Source: Paludibacteraceae bacterium | GTDB lineage: Bacteria; Bacteroidota; Bacteroidia; Bacteroidales; Paludibacteraceae | Assembly: GCA_016285885.1 (NCBI GenBank) | Contig: JAEERP010000003.1 | Span: forward strand, 312,056 to 376,055 | Direction: 5' to 3' | Length of the DNA: 64,000 bases | Shown: in pieces, positions 16,941 through 26,419 of the stretch | How the letters are laid out: every line of letters starts with the position of its first letter | Position numbering within the stretch: the stretch's first letter is position 1 | The notes under the pieces: generated by a model | What the model was told of the DNA's origin: nothing | Seen by the model: only the letters and a program-made list of their open reading frames with translations | Database searches by the model: none | Position numbers and translations under genes: made by a program

Positions 16941-18467
16941 CTATTCCCCCACGGAGACTTCGACGTCATACGCCTTGCGCTTGCCGTTCTCCTTGAGCTG
17001 CAGGGAGAGTTGGCCCTTCGTCAGTTGGAAGTGCAGGTCGGCACCGCTGCCCCAGCTGGTGTAGCGCACCTTGAGGATCAGCTCGGAGGCGTTCCCGCCG
17101 TAGCATCCTGCCACGTGGAAGGGACCATGGATCCCCTTGAAGCGTCCCACGGCCCGTATGCTATAGGGTGGATAGGCGTCGGTGTGGGTGGTGAGCCACT
17201 CTCCGCGCCCCGCCAAAATCGTGTATCGCTCATCCGTCGCGGTGGTGACGATGATCCGTAGCGTGTCCTTGCCAGGCTCGAAGCGCACAGACTTCCAGTC
17301 CAGCCCGTTCGCCCCTAAGGTGAATGTCTGGTTCGCCATCTTCGAGAGGCTCCTGATGTTGCGTTTGCCTATGGCCACCGTCGGCAACGAGTAGGCGGAT
17401 TGCGCCTTCTGCAGTTGAACATAACCGCTTGTGTCAGGCAGGGGTTCGCTCTTCACCTTGCGGAGGAAGTCCCAGACAAGGTGACGCTCCGCCACACCGT
17501 TGCTCGTGTTCGCCTGCGTGATGGCCACCACCATATCCTCGTCGGGTGCCACGATGATGTACTGTCCCAAGGCCCCGTCGGCGCGGTAGGCGTTCGGGTA
17601 GTCGCAACGCCACATGTGGTAGCCGTACGTGTCCATCATGCCCGTTTCCTGCAGCGAGGAGGTCATCTCCTCCACCCATTCCGACGAGATGAGTTGCTTG
17701 CCCTCCCAGTTGCCCTTGTTGAGCAGCAGTTGGCCGATTTTAGCCATCGACTCCACCTGCATGCGTAGTCCCCAGCCGCCCGTGTTGAAGCCTTCGGGGC
17801 TCTCCTCCCAGTCCACCTCCGTGATGTGCAGGGGGTTGAAGATCCTCTGCTTCAGGTAATCCAATGTTTTCTGCCCCGTCACCCGTTGCACGATGGCGGA
17901 AAGCAGGTAGGAGCACATGGAGTCGTAGTGGAAGGTCTCGCCAGGTTTCTCGACCGGTTTGGCGAGGTATCGTCGTATCCAATCCGCCCCCGTTGTACGC
18001 ATCAGCGGGTCAGGCTGGATGCCTGAGGTCATGGTCAGGAGGTCGCGGACCGTCATCGAGGCCAGGTTGTCGGAGATCGAGTCCGGCAGCAGGTCAGGGA
18101 AGAAGGAGGCCACACGGTCCGTCAGCCGCAGGCGGTTCTCCTCGATCGCCAGCACCACTGCCAGACCCACGAAAGACTTGGCGTCCGAGTAGAGCATCTG
18201 CGGATAGGAAGCGTCGAACGGTTTCGGGAAGAGTTCACCGATCACCTTGCCGTGGCGAAGAACCATGATACCATGCGGTTCACCCGTGGGGCAAGAGAGC
18301 ATCGCATCGAAGTAAGTCTCTATATCAGAAGGATATACGCCCTGTGACGCTGGAGCGACACGAGGCAGATCGCCCGTCTGCGGGAAGAGCTGGACGATAG
18401 GGATAAATAGCCAAACGAACGATAAAAGTAGACATCGTAATGTTGTCATGTGCCAAAAGAATTTCAA
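16941..18467 (-). CDS. exported serine hydrolase (beta-lactamase/class C family)
   Basis: 508 residues with an N-terminal hydrophobic signal (residues ~10-30; an alternative ATG is at codon 7). The SxxK nucleophile motif is SDAK (94-97); YDS at 181-183 is in the Tyr-x-Asn position; MTVRDLLTMTSGI is typical of the family. The C-terminal ~150 residues form a separate beta-rich extension. Substrate is unknown: peptidoglycan peptides or esters are possible, and antibiotic resistance should not be assumed. A -7 element lies at 18482-18489. Confidence 0.87.
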   Translation of the reverse strand: MKFFWHMTTLRCLLLSFVWLFIPIVQLFPQTGDLPRVAPASQGVYPSDIETYFDAMLSCPTGEPHGIMVLRHGKVIGELFPKPFDASYPQMLYSDAKSFVGLAVVLAIEENRLRLTDRVASFFPDLLPDSISDNLASMTVRDLLTMTSGIQPDPLMRTTGADWIRRYLAKPVEKPGETFHYDSMCSYLLSAIVQRVTGQKTLDYLKQRIFNPLHITEVDWEESPEGFNTGGWGLRMQVESMAKIGQLLLNKGNWEGKQLISSEWVEEMTSSLQETGMMDTYGYHMWRCDYPNAYRADGALGQYIIVAPDEDMVVAITQANTSNGVAERHLVWDFLRKVKSEPLPDTSGYVQLQKAQSAYSLPTVAIGKRNIRSLSKMANQTFTLGANGLDWKSVRFEPGKDTLRIIVTTATDERYTILAGRGEWLTTHTDAYPPYSIRAVGRFKGIHGPFHVAGCYGGNASELILKVRYTSWGSGADLHFQLTKGQLSLQLKENGKRKAYDVEVSVGE

Positions 18468-18481
18468 GATAAATTACAGAA

Positions 18482-18489
18482 CAAACTTA
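18482..18489 (-). promoter_or_regulatory. Bacteroidetes -7 element for the serine hydrolase
   Basis: CAAACTTA on the plus strand is TAAGTTTG on the minus strand. The predicted start is about 8 bases before the first ATG, consistent with a very short leader. Confidence 0.5.
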
Positions 18490-18715
18490 CGGAAAAGATT
18501 TCACAGGCGTATACTATTATCTGAAATTGATGATTATTTGATTTATTTCACAAGGGAAAATCTGCGAGAAGAAGAACGGTCAGGTATATTATACAACTGA
18601 AAATCAACAGAATAGAAAAACAAACAGGAACAGCGCCAAGGAGCAAAAACATGAGATAGCCCAAGTGTTCCCCCTAAATAGCGAAAATAGGTATACGCAT
18701 TAACCATTTAATTGT

Positions 18716-18723
18716 TATATTTG
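18716..18723 (+). promoter_or_regulatory. Bacteroidetes -7 element (TATATTTG)
   Basis: Exact match about 60 bases upstream of the exported protein gene at 18785, giving a leader of about 55 bases. The rest of the 317-base gap between 18468 and 18784 shows nothing else I can identify. Confidence 0.5.
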
Positions 18724-18784
18724 CAGAATTATAAGCCATAAGAAGTAAAAACACAAATAATTAATAATCAAATACAATCATTTT

Positions 18785-20227
18785 ATGAAACGTATCAGTT
18801 TACTTTCCATTGCAATCATCGCATCGTTGAGCCTTTTTGCCAACAGTGCTTTTGATCATGCATACTGGGTCATTAAAGATGGTAAGTTTACCAACAACAT
18901 CAGTTTTAAACCCTACGACAACGAGAATGAGACAACGAAAATTCCCGATAAATTGGTCGAATCGTCAAAAGATGGAGTCGATGCGGTGGAATTCAGGAAA
19001 TTGACTACGAGCTATTTGGATCCAAGGATTCTTTTCGATGAGAATAACCTGTTGAACATGTCCACCAATTACATCCTGATGATGGAATATATGATTCCGG
19101 AAGAACATGCTGGAACAAAGTTGATCGTGGGAAACAAGCCATTGTTTATCATCGGACTCGCACAAACAGAGGATTCTCTGAGCATCGGCAACGGCGCACC
19201 TGCGTGTGGTAGTGTCGTATATATCGATGCAAAATGGGGTAAGACCAACGAATGGGTGTCAACCTACAAATACATATTCGCCAACCCATCCGTTAATACT
19301 ATCCATGGTTTACTCTTTAGCTATGCGCGCGAGTATCTAACTGGAGATATGAGTGTATTCCCTTATATCAAAAACCTCTGTTTCATTCCAACGGCAGACA
19401 ATGTAAAACCATTCTACGCTGAGAACTTCACATTCGCAGATGATGAAATCGGACACTTCTACGGAGAGTCTTATAATATATTTGGTCCAGGCAAAAAGCA
19501 AAACGATAAAATAACTGACAAAATCTTCAATGGAGGTATTAAACCTGTTGTCACCGAGAATGACATAAACAGAAAATCATATTTGCGTACATTCAGAAAC
19601 TTTATTCCTGACAAGTTAGGCGATTCAGACGGTTCAGGTTATATCGATTGCGAAATACTCCAAGCATTACGCATTGATGCCGATTCCATAAGAGACTCCA
19701 TTGTCATACCAGGCATTCAATTACCTGCCGGAATCTCCAAAATCTATTCTGAAATGTTGGTGAAGAAATTCTACGCATACGATGATGTTAACGTAGTTGA
19801 CCCTCTTTATCCATCTGTAGAGAACAAGGATATGCCTATTAAATACAGATTCAACACAGGCGAGATCATAGACGTAGCGAAAGACACCATGAAACTGCTT
19901 TGGACAAAATACAAAGGCGAGGTGGATGTCCCTGCTGGAGCGACTTCCGTAGATTTGGTCTTCTCCCCAATGGCTTGCGCCTACTTGGTGGATGAGATCA
20001 TATTATCTTCCGCCATTTTCGTCGACGTGAAAGATGTATTGGCTGAGAACAATGACTTTGAAATCATTTCCTACGTAGATGCTAATGGCAATATCATTGT
20101 ATTAAACGGTGAGTTACAAGCCGTATACAACATGAACGGACAGATTGCCAACATCAACGACAAGGTGGTTGTTATCTTAGTGAAAAACGAGGAAGGCAAA
20201 ATGGCCTCGAAGATTGTCATAAGATAA
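18785..20227 (+). CDS. exported protein of unknown function
   Basis: 480 residues with a clear signal peptide (MKRISLLSIAIIASLSLFANSA). The body is beta-rich and contains no motif I recognise. The last ~50 residues (VYNMNGQ...KIVIR) resemble a shortened T9SS type A sorting domain, so it may be secreted or surface-anchored. It is transcribed alone and ends in a strong terminator. Its neighbours, a serine hydrolase and a cellulase, are also exported, but no shared pathway can be inferred. Confidence 0.7.
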   Translation: MKRISLLSIAIIASLSLFANSAFDHAYWVIKDGKFTNNISFKPYDNENETTKIPDKLVESSKDGVDAVEFRKLTTSYLDPRILFDENNLLNMSTNYILMMEYMIPEEHAGTKLIVGNKPLFIIGLAQTEDSLSIGNGAPACGSVVYIDAKWGKTNEWVSTYKYIFANPSVNTIHGLLFSYAREYLTGDMSVFPYIKNLCFIPTADNVKPFYAENFTFADDEIGHFYGESYNIFGPGKKQNDKITDKIFNGGIKPVVTENDINRKSYLRTFRNFIPDKLGDSDGSGYIDCEILQALRIDADSIRDSIVIPGIQLPAGISKIYSEMLVKKFYAYDDVNVVDPLYPSVENKDMPIKYRFNTGEIIDVAKDTMKLLWTKYKGEVDVPAGATSVDLVFSPMACAYLVDEIILSSAIFVDVKDVLAENNDFEIISYVDANGNIIVLNGELQAVYNMNGQIANINDKVVVILVKNEEGKMASKIVIR

Positions 20228-20249
20228 ACACAGTACATAGAAATACAGA

Positions 20250-20288
20250 CGGGGCTGCGTTTCACCATGGAACGCAGCCCCTCTTTTT
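20250..20288 (+). terminator. intrinsic terminator
   Basis: An 11-bp stem GGGGCTGCGTT / AACGCAGCCCC with a 9-base loop followed by TCTTTTT, 22 bases after the exported protein gene. The next stretch to about 20712 (some 420 bases) holds no gene or structure I can support. Confidence 0.9.
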
Positions 20289-20715
20289 ATGCGGAGAGAC
20301 CTACCTGTGCAGCCCTTTCTTTCTGACTATCGCATATACCATTGCACAGTCCATGGATATGGCTGCAAAAGATTAGCCATACAAAGCCCTCAGACCCTCG
20401 TACAACGAGTTTTATTATATGCCGGTACACACGCAAAAACGTCCACGAAGCGATTTATAGAGGATTATATGTTCACTATAAGGACTACCCATGGAGGAGG
20501 ATAGGGACATGCCATTGCACACGTTTGGCCGTAGGATTTCCCCTTCAATAGAGAAACACGAACCACTCCTAACCATTTCCTTTCCATCAAATAACATCTA
20601 CATAAACCCGCCGTGAGGAATTGTCCCTCTCTGGAATCAAATACGACATAGACATTCCCCTTCTATATCCAAGTCCATTACCCCGTATCATATCCAAAGG
20701 GAACGTGGGGGTATG

Positions 20716-20750
20716 AAAAGGGGGCTGAATCCAAGTGGATCCAGCCCCCT
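20716..20750 (-). terminator. intrinsic terminator of the GH5 gene
   Basis: Stem GGGGGCTGGATCC / GGATTCAGCCCCC (one mismatch) with a 4-base loop and a CTTTT tail on the minus strand, 23 bases after the cellulase stop. Confidence 0.85.
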
Positions 20751-20772
20751 TCAAAAATATGCTAATCAATTG

Positions 20773-22662
20773 TTATTTCACGATCAACTTTTGTGTGGAA
20801 ACACCTTTCTCGCTTTCAATTGTCACAACGTATACGCCAGAAGCCAAGTTCAAATTCAATTGAGCGATTTTACCTGCCGCAACATTGTTGGAATATACAC
20901 ATGCACCTTGAGCATTGAGTATCTTCACATCAGAATCGGCACCTACCGTCAAGTTGAAAGAACCATTCTCGGAAGGATTTGGCCACAATGCGATTTGCTC
21001 GTCGCGAATCAAACTCAAAGAAGAGTGGTCTTGACCCTTGATCTTGAATGAACCCAAACCTGAGAAGGAGGTCATAAACGCAAAGGAAATCGTGTGTTTT
21101 CCCGGCTTGTCGAAGTGAATGCGGTGCTTAATACTTTCGTTGTATTCTGAATAAGGAGTTACCCAACCCCAAGTATTGTAATCATCTTTCTGACCACCCT
21201 TACATGGAGGCAAATACAAAGCTTGGTATCTGGTTGGCTTTCCCTCCTCGTCAACTAAACCAGGTTTGCCATCTACAGCGATCGCAAAAGTGTTATAGTC
21301 TGGGTGGTTACATGCATACGCCTCGAACTCGTAATCACCTGCATATTGAACCTCAATGGTGTATGTTACCCATTCACCATTTCCGATGTAACCCAAAGTC
21401 TTGTATGCGTTCTCCTTGTCATTCTTGTCTGAATAACCTATATCGAAGAACTCGTCAGATGCACGGAATCCGTCCTCCTTACCTGCGTCACCCGCATTAC
21501 ATGGGTGCTCGTTATTCTTGTTGTTGTTAGGGCAAGCCCAATCCTCATCATAGTCGAAATAAGCATTGTCTTGTCCACCCTTGTCGTATGCTCCTAAATC
21601 AAGGTAAAAGTCATTCTCTCCATCAAATACCTGTGCTGACTCGTAAGGAGTGGTCTCACAGAATTTGAAGTTGTCGCCCTTCTTCAACTGTTGTCTGATG
21701 TAGTTACCAGACTCAGACCAGTTCATATTGCTATAACCACCGCCGGTGAAAGTACCGGATGACTCACCCTTATCAGACCAGCTCCAGTTAGCCCAGCTGA
21801 TGATCTGGCCACCGAGGTTCTTACCATTCGCTACAAGCAACATGTGGTCACCAGCCTTCGTGTCCACACCAGAGTCACCCGTGTGGCTTGAAAGACCCCA
21901 CTCAGTGATGAAGATAGGAACGAAAGCGGCAGCACCTGAAAGGATACCCAAGTATCTCTGTTGGTCTGCTGCATAGTGGTGGAAGCTATACATGATCTGC
22001 AATCCCTTGAAGCTATCCTTTATCTCGATAGGATCTTGGAATGCTCTTGTGACATCTTGGTCCCACTGAGGAGTACCTACCATCACAACAGCGTCAGGAT
22101 CAGCCTCTCCAATGATTGGGAGCACTTTCTGTGCATATTCTTTAATCCAATCCCATACATAGTCGAACTCTGCAGGTGCACCTTCAACGTCATCGTTTGG
22201 CTCGTTACAGATCTCCCACAACACGTGTTTGTAATTCTTTTGTTTTACATATGAAGTTATGTTCCTGAAGAAATTTGAGTATCCTCCATATGAACCGTCA
22301 TTCGGGTTTCCTGGTTTCAATATGTGCCAATCCACCAAGCAATACAAACCGACTTGCTCCGTCCAATCGATACAATTTTTCACCCAACCCTCATCAACGC
22401 CATCACCTTCAGTAACGTACATTGCGATACGAGCAAGGTTAGCACCTTCGTTCTTCATCTTCTCAAAGGCGCTCTTGTCATTGTAACAGTGTTTGAACCA
22501 TGAACCGTGAGTACTCCATCCTCTCAATTGGATAGGCTTTCCATCCTGAGAACACAATTGGTTGCCCACCAATTTCAAGCGTCCCCATTGATCTACGAAT
22601 CCTGCCGCATTCCCTTGTAGGAACATAAGCAACAGAGAAACTAAAGTTAAAAGTTTTTTCAT
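20773..22662 (-). CDS. GH5 endoglucanase with carbohydrate-binding region and T9SS tail
   Basis: 629 residues. Signal peptide 1-19, then a GH5 barrel (20-~330) with the acid/base in CNEP (E154) and the nucleophile in ITEWG (E254), as in GH5 subfamily 2 cellulases. Residues ~345-540 form a beta-rich region with a CBM-like GNGEWVTYTIEVQYAGDYEFEAYA segment. The last ~70 residues (LWPNPSENG...LIVK) are a T9SS type A sorting domain. The protein should be secreted through the T9SS to hydrolyse beta-1,4-glucan at the cell surface. A -7 element lies at 22786-22793 and a terminator follows. Confidence 0.93.
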   Translation of the reverse strand: MKKLLTLVSLLLMFLQGNAAGFVDQWGRLKLVGNQLCSQDGKPIQLRGWSTHGSWFKHCYNDKSAFEKMKNEGANLARIAMYVTEGDGVDEGWVKNCIDWTEQVGLYCLVDWHILKPGNPNDGSYGGYSNFFRNITSYVKQKNYKHVLWEICNEPNDDVEGAPAEFDYVWDWIKEYAQKVLPIIGEADPDAVVMVGTPQWDQDVTRAFQDPIEIKDSFKGLQIMYSFHHYAADQQRYLGILSGAAAFVPIFITEWGLSSHTGDSGVDTKAGDHMLLVANGKNLGGQIISWANWSWSDKGESSGTFTGGGYSNMNWSESGNYIRQQLKKGDNFKFCETTPYESAQVFDGENDFYLDLGAYDKGGQDNAYFDYDEDWACPNNNKNNEHPCNAGDAGKEDGFRASDEFFDIGYSDKNDKENAYKTLGYIGNGEWVTYTIEVQYAGDYEFEAYACNHPDYNTFAIAVDGKPGLVDEEGKPTRYQALYLPPCKGGQKDDYNTWGWVTPYSEYNESIKHRIHFDKPGKHTISFAFMTSFSGLGSFKIKGQDHSSLSLIRDEQIALWPNPSENGSFNLTVGADSDVKILNAQGACVYSNNVAAGKIAQLNLNLASGVYVVTIESEKGVSTQKLIVK

Positions 22663-22785
22663 GCGATAAAAATTAAAATTATTACTGATTCTGATAACTA
22701 TTTGTTGCTAACTTTATACTAGATACACATCAACAATATATACCAAATGTGTGTTTTTGGAATATGGTTTCGATATCTAAGCGTG

Positions 22786-22793
22786 CAAATTTA
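22786..22793 (-). promoter_or_regulatory. Bacteroidetes -7 element for the GH5 gene
   Basis: TAAATTTG on the minus strand. It predicts a leader of about 118 bases before the ATG at 22662, long enough for post-transcriptional control. Confidence 0.5.
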
Positions 22794-22891
22794 TAAAAAA
22801 TAAAATGATAACCACAAAAAAAACATTTTTTTGTGACACAGCAACACTTTATATTTAACTTGATAATGAGAAAGAAAGGGAGGGGCTGATT

Positions 22892-23779
22892 TTATTTCAG
22901 CCCAATAATCGGAGCAGCACCTTTCTCTCCCGCCATATAGGTCGGCAACTTACCATCCCACTTCTCGATCGCGCATTGGCGTACCAGCAGTTCGTTCAAA
23001 GAGGATGCCACCACCCTGTTGTAGTATGCTTCGCCATCTCCCTTGATCTTCAAGGCATTCGCCTCTCCCTGCGCCTTGGCGATCTCGATCTTGGCATTCG
23101 CCTCAGCCTCCTTCACCTTATTCGCCGCCTTCAACGCATTCTGCACAGCCTCGTTCTTCGCATTGATCGCCTGCGCCAAGGAGTTAGGAGGGGTGATCTG
23201 TGAGGTGAACTCCTCCACAATGAATCCCTCGTTGGAGAGCGACTTCTCCAGTTTCTCGCGCACCTCCATCTCAAATCCTCCGCGGTTGGCCATCAGCGAG
23301 TCTGACGTGTAACGGTTGGCGCAGGTGCGGTATGCCTCGTAGATACAGGTGCGGATATATCCGTCCTCGATATCGGCAAGCGACTTCCTATATTTGACGA
23401 ACACCTGCTCCGCCCTGTCCCCATCCAGACGATAGGCGATGGTCGGGTCCATGGTGAAGGTACTCGCATCCTTAGCGTTCACGGAGAATGGCTCGTAGGT
23501 CTTACGTTGAACGTAGATCGGATACTCGAACACGTCTTGCGTGATAGGATTGTACCAAACCCATCCCTTGCACGTTCCGATCACACCTCCTCGCTTGTCG
23601 GAGTCGCTCGACCACTTGTAGAACTTCAATCCAACCGAACCGGAATCGATGGTCGTGCAACTGTTGGATATGATAATCAAAATCACCACCCCGATAATGA
23701 CGGGGAGAGAGAATATTCCTTTAATCTTGGACAACACTACAGACTTGTTATCATCGTATTGATTATAATACTTACCCAT
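22892..23779 (-). CDS. SPFH/Band 7 (prohibitin-like) membrane protein
   Basis: 295 residues. One transmembrane segment at ~25-40 (LPVIIGVVILIIISNS) is followed by an SPFH domain and then a long Ala/Lys/Glu-rich coiled coil (~205-255, AINAKNEAVQNALKAANKV), the classic flotillin/prohibitin layout. Such proteins oligomerise in the membrane and organise microdomains or protease complexes. It lies 11 bases after the acyl-CoA synthetase gene, probably in the same transcript. Confidence 0.85.
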   Translation of the reverse strand: MGKYYNQYDDNKSVVLSKIKGIFSLPVIIGVVILIIISNSCTTIDSGSVGLKFYKWSSDSDKRGGVIGTCKGWVWYNPITQDVFEYPIYVQRKTYEPFSVNAKDASTFTMDPTIAYRLDGDRAEQVFVKYRKSLADIEDGYIRTCIYEAYRTCANRYTSDSLMANRGGFEMEVREKLEKSLSNEGFIVEEFTSQITPPNSLAQAINAKNEAVQNALKAANKVKEAEANAKIEIAKAQGEANALKIKGDGEAYYNRVVASSLNELLVRQCAIEKWDGKLPTYMAGEKGAAPIIGLK

Positions 23780-23790
23780 ATACTACTACA

Positions 23791-25608
23791 TTAATTGTTA
23801 TACATATCTTCTATCTCTTTCGCATAATGCTCAGCGATGACCTTCCTCTTCAGCTTCAATGTCAGGGTCAACTCGCCATTGTCTGGCGTGAAAGCATTCG
23901 GGAGCAACGTGAACCGCTTCACCTGCTCATACACCGCCAAGTCCTTCTGTGCCTGTTGGATCCTCGCTTCGTAGAAAGAGATGATCTTAGGATTCTCCAA
24001 GAGCTCCTTGCGTGTGTCGTAACTTATCTTCGACGCTTCCGCATAGGCTTCAAGGGCTGGGAAGGCAGGAACAATCAACGCAGAGACGTACTTCCTCTGA
24101 TCGGCCACGATGGCAGCCTGCTCAATGTACTTGTCCACGATAAGCTTGCTCTCCACCTGCTGAGGCGCCACATACTTACCGTTGGAGGTCTTGTACAACT
24201 CCTTGATCCTCTCACGGATGACCAGTCTACTCTGTTCCGTCAGATAACCGGCGTCGCCCGTCTTGAACCACCCGTCCACGAAGCTCTCCTCGTTGGCTTT
24301 CGGCTTATTGAAATAACCCTCCGTGATGGTTTTTCCACGCAGGAGGATCTCATCGTTCTCTCCAATTTTCACCTCCACTTCCGGCATGATGTCGCCGACG
24401 GAGTGGATGTCATAGTCCACATTGAAAGGGTTGTAGCAAGAGACTGTGGCGGTGGACTCGGTGAGTCCATATCCCACACAGATATTAATGCCCACGCTAT
24501 GGAGGAAAATGTTCACATCATCGGAAAGGGCGGCGCCCGCTGTCGGGAAGAAACGTCCCTTGTCCAGTCCGATCACCTTCTTCAGCAATTTGAACAATGT
24601 GTTTCTGTAGAACCAATACCTTATGTTGAGGATCGTAGGGATAGGCTTGTTGTAACGTCTGTAGCCTAAGTTGCGGCGTTCACCGATCTTGACCGCATGG
24701 AGCATCCATTTGCGGAGCGGGGCTGGGAAGCCCTCGATCTTATCGTTCACACCCATGTAGACCTTTTCCCAAAAGCGGGGAACGGAGCACATCATGGTCG
24801 GCCTTACCTCCTTTATGACGGTTTGAATCTCCTTCGGGTTCTTATTAACCGCCACGACCATATTCTTATGCATACAGAAGTAGGTCCAAGCCCGCTCGAA
24901 GATGTGGCTGAGAGGAAGGAAACAGAGGGAGACATCCTTGTCCGTCACGTTCTTAAGGCGGATGTCATGGATTTTCATCGCCTGTTGGTAGTTCGATTGG
25001 CGGAGGATCACACCTTTAGGCTCTCCGGTGGTACCCGACGTATAGATCAGGGTGGTCAAGTCATTGTCTGAGAGTCTTTTCTGGCGTTCCTCCAAGAGGC
25101 TCTCCGCTTGGGTGGAGTCCGAGCCATGCTTCTTGAAAGCCTCGAACGAGATGGCGGCATCCACACCTTTGAGTTGGACAGTCGGGTCGATGACGATGAT
25201 CCGTTTCAGGTACTGCGAGCCTTGCAGCGCCTCCACCGCCCTGTCGTACTGGTATTGCTCCCCGACAAAGATGGTGCTGATGCCGGCATCATTGATGATA
25301 TAATCGATTTGGGAAGCGGAAGCAGTGGCATACATCGGAACCGTTGTAGCCCTGATGGCTTGGCAGGCCAAGTCAACAGCAATGATTTCCACCATATTCT
25401 GCGAAAATATGGCGATACGATCCTCTTCATTGATGCCCAATTCAATAAGGGACTTCGCGATGGAGCGCACCTGATCCGCGAACTCGGACCAACTGACGGA
25501 GACCCATCGTCCCGAGGCATCATCCCTATATTTGAAGGCAGTTCGACCAGCGTATTGTTTCGCTTTTTCAAACGCAATCCTTCCAAAATGGATATGCTCT
25601 TCGATCAT
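23791..25608 (-). CDS. long-chain acyl-CoA synthetase (AMP-forming)
   Basis: 605 residues, the normal length. The AMP-binding motif is IYTSGTTGEPKGV, followed by GYGLTEST and GWFKTGDAG, with the catalytic lysine region near the C terminus (TSNGKYVAP). It activates fatty acids to acyl-CoA via an acyl-adenylate at the inner membrane. It lies next to fatty-acid synthesis genes (fabF, acpP), which suggests a role in lipid metabolism or recycling. Confidence 0.92.
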   Translation of the reverse strand: MIEEHIHFGRIAFEKAKQYAGRTAFKYRDDASGRWVSVSWSEFADQVRSIAKSLIELGINEEDRIAIFSQNMVEIIAVDLACQAIRATTVPMYATASASQIDYIINDAGISTIFVGEQYQYDRAVEALQGSQYLKRIIVIDPTVQLKGVDAAISFEAFKKHGSDSTQAESLLEERQKRLSDNDLTTLIYTSGTTGEPKGVILRQSNYQQAMKIHDIRLKNVTDKDVSLCFLPLSHIFERAWTYFCMHKNMVVAVNKNPKEIQTVIKEVRPTMMCSVPRFWEKVYMGVNDKIEGFPAPLRKWMLHAVKIGERRNLGYRRYNKPIPTILNIRYWFYRNTLFKLLKKVIGLDKGRFFPTAGAALSDDVNIFLHSVGINICVGYGLTESTATVSCYNPFNVDYDIHSVGDIMPEVEVKIGENDEILLRGKTITEGYFNKPKANEESFVDGWFKTGDAGYLTEQSRLVIRERIKELYKTSNGKYVAPQQVESKLIVDKYIEQAAIVADQRKYVSALIVPAFPALEAYAEASKISYDTRKELLENPKIISFYEARIQQAQKDLAVYEQVKRFTLLPNAFTPDNGELTLTLKLKRKVIAEHYAKEIEDMYNN

Positions 25609-25644
25609 AATTTACACTTTAATGGCGCAAGACGACTCTTGGCG

Positions 25645-26400
25645 TCAATCATTACTATCGTTTCTTTTTTCCTTCCGGAAGAAATTCCTATCCTTCTTCA
25701 GTTGTCTCAGGGCAGACTGCGAAGCCAACTGCTGAGACTCCTTCTTCGAGTAGCCGGTTCCATAACCGCCCACCACATTGTTGAGCCGCACCTCCGACTT
25801 GAAGATCACATTATGATTCTCGTCCTTCGTTTCGCTCACCACAGAATAGGCAATCTGCACACGGTTTTTCTGGCACCACTCGATAAGCTTGGACTTGTAG
25901 TCATGGTCATCGTTTATCACCTTAGACATGTCCATGAATTTCTTCAGGACAATATCCTTCAAGTAATAATATGTGAAATCGAAACCCCTATCGAGATAAA
26001 TGGCGCCCACTAGCGCCTCGAAGGCATTACCATATACATTAAAATTATGTGTTTTGTTCATGGTGGAGGTCTTGATGATCCTCTCAAGCCCCATCTCTTT
26101 AGCCACCTTGTTCAGGGTTTCACGCTGCACCAATTTGACACGCATGTTGGTCAAGAGCCCCTCATTGGCATTCTTATACTGCTTGTAGAGGATATCCGAC
26201 ACGATGGTCTCGATGACCGCATCACCCAAATATTCAAGACGTTCATTCGACTGGCTATCCTTCCTTGCCCTAACCAACACAGACTTGTGGGATAACGCCA
26301 AGTTATAGTAATCCACGTTATGGGGCGTGAACCCCAACTGTTTTTGGATAACCAAATAATCATCCTTGGAGGAGGTCCAAAGAAGCCTTATTCGGTTCAT
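25645..26400 (-). CDS. rnc: ribonuclease III
   Basis: 251 residues from the ATG at 26400; an upstream in-frame ATG at 26502 would lie inside fabF. The nuclease signature ERLEYLGDA is at 53-61, with the second acidic site in NAFEALVGAIYLD; a double-stranded RNA-binding domain fills the last ~75 residues (VGGYGTGYSKKESQQLASQSAL). It cuts double-stranded RNA during rRNA and mRNA maturation. It follows fabF by 19 bases; the acpP-fabF-rnc order is widely conserved in bacteria. Confidence 0.95.
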   Translation of the reverse strand: MNRIRLLWTSSKDDYLVIQKQLGFTPHNVDYYNLALSHKSVLVRARKDSQSNERLEYLGDAVIETIVSDILYKQYKNANEGLLTNMRVKLVQRETLNKVAKEMGLERIIKTSTMNKTHNFNVYGNAFEALVGAIYLDRGFDFTYYYLKDIVLKKFMDMSKVINDDHDYKSKLIEWCQKNRVQIAYSVVSETKDENHNVIFKSEVRLNNVVGGYGTGYSKKESQQLASQSALRQLKKDRNFFRKEKRNDSND

Positions 26401-26419
26401 AGCTTCTTTTATGAGAAAT

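Noticed and set aside
16941..18467. Antibiotic-resistance beta-lactamase
   Set aside because: The SxxK and Tyr-x-Ser motifs fit the wider serine hydrolase family; the long beta-rich extension and lack of a typical KTG region give no support for resistance.
23827..24669. 280-codon plus-strand frame
   Set aside because: Antisense shadow of the acyl-CoA synthetase with no recognisable features.
25108..26013. 301-codon plus-strand frame
   Set aside because: Antisense to the acyl-CoA synthetase and rnc, both of which show clear family motifs.
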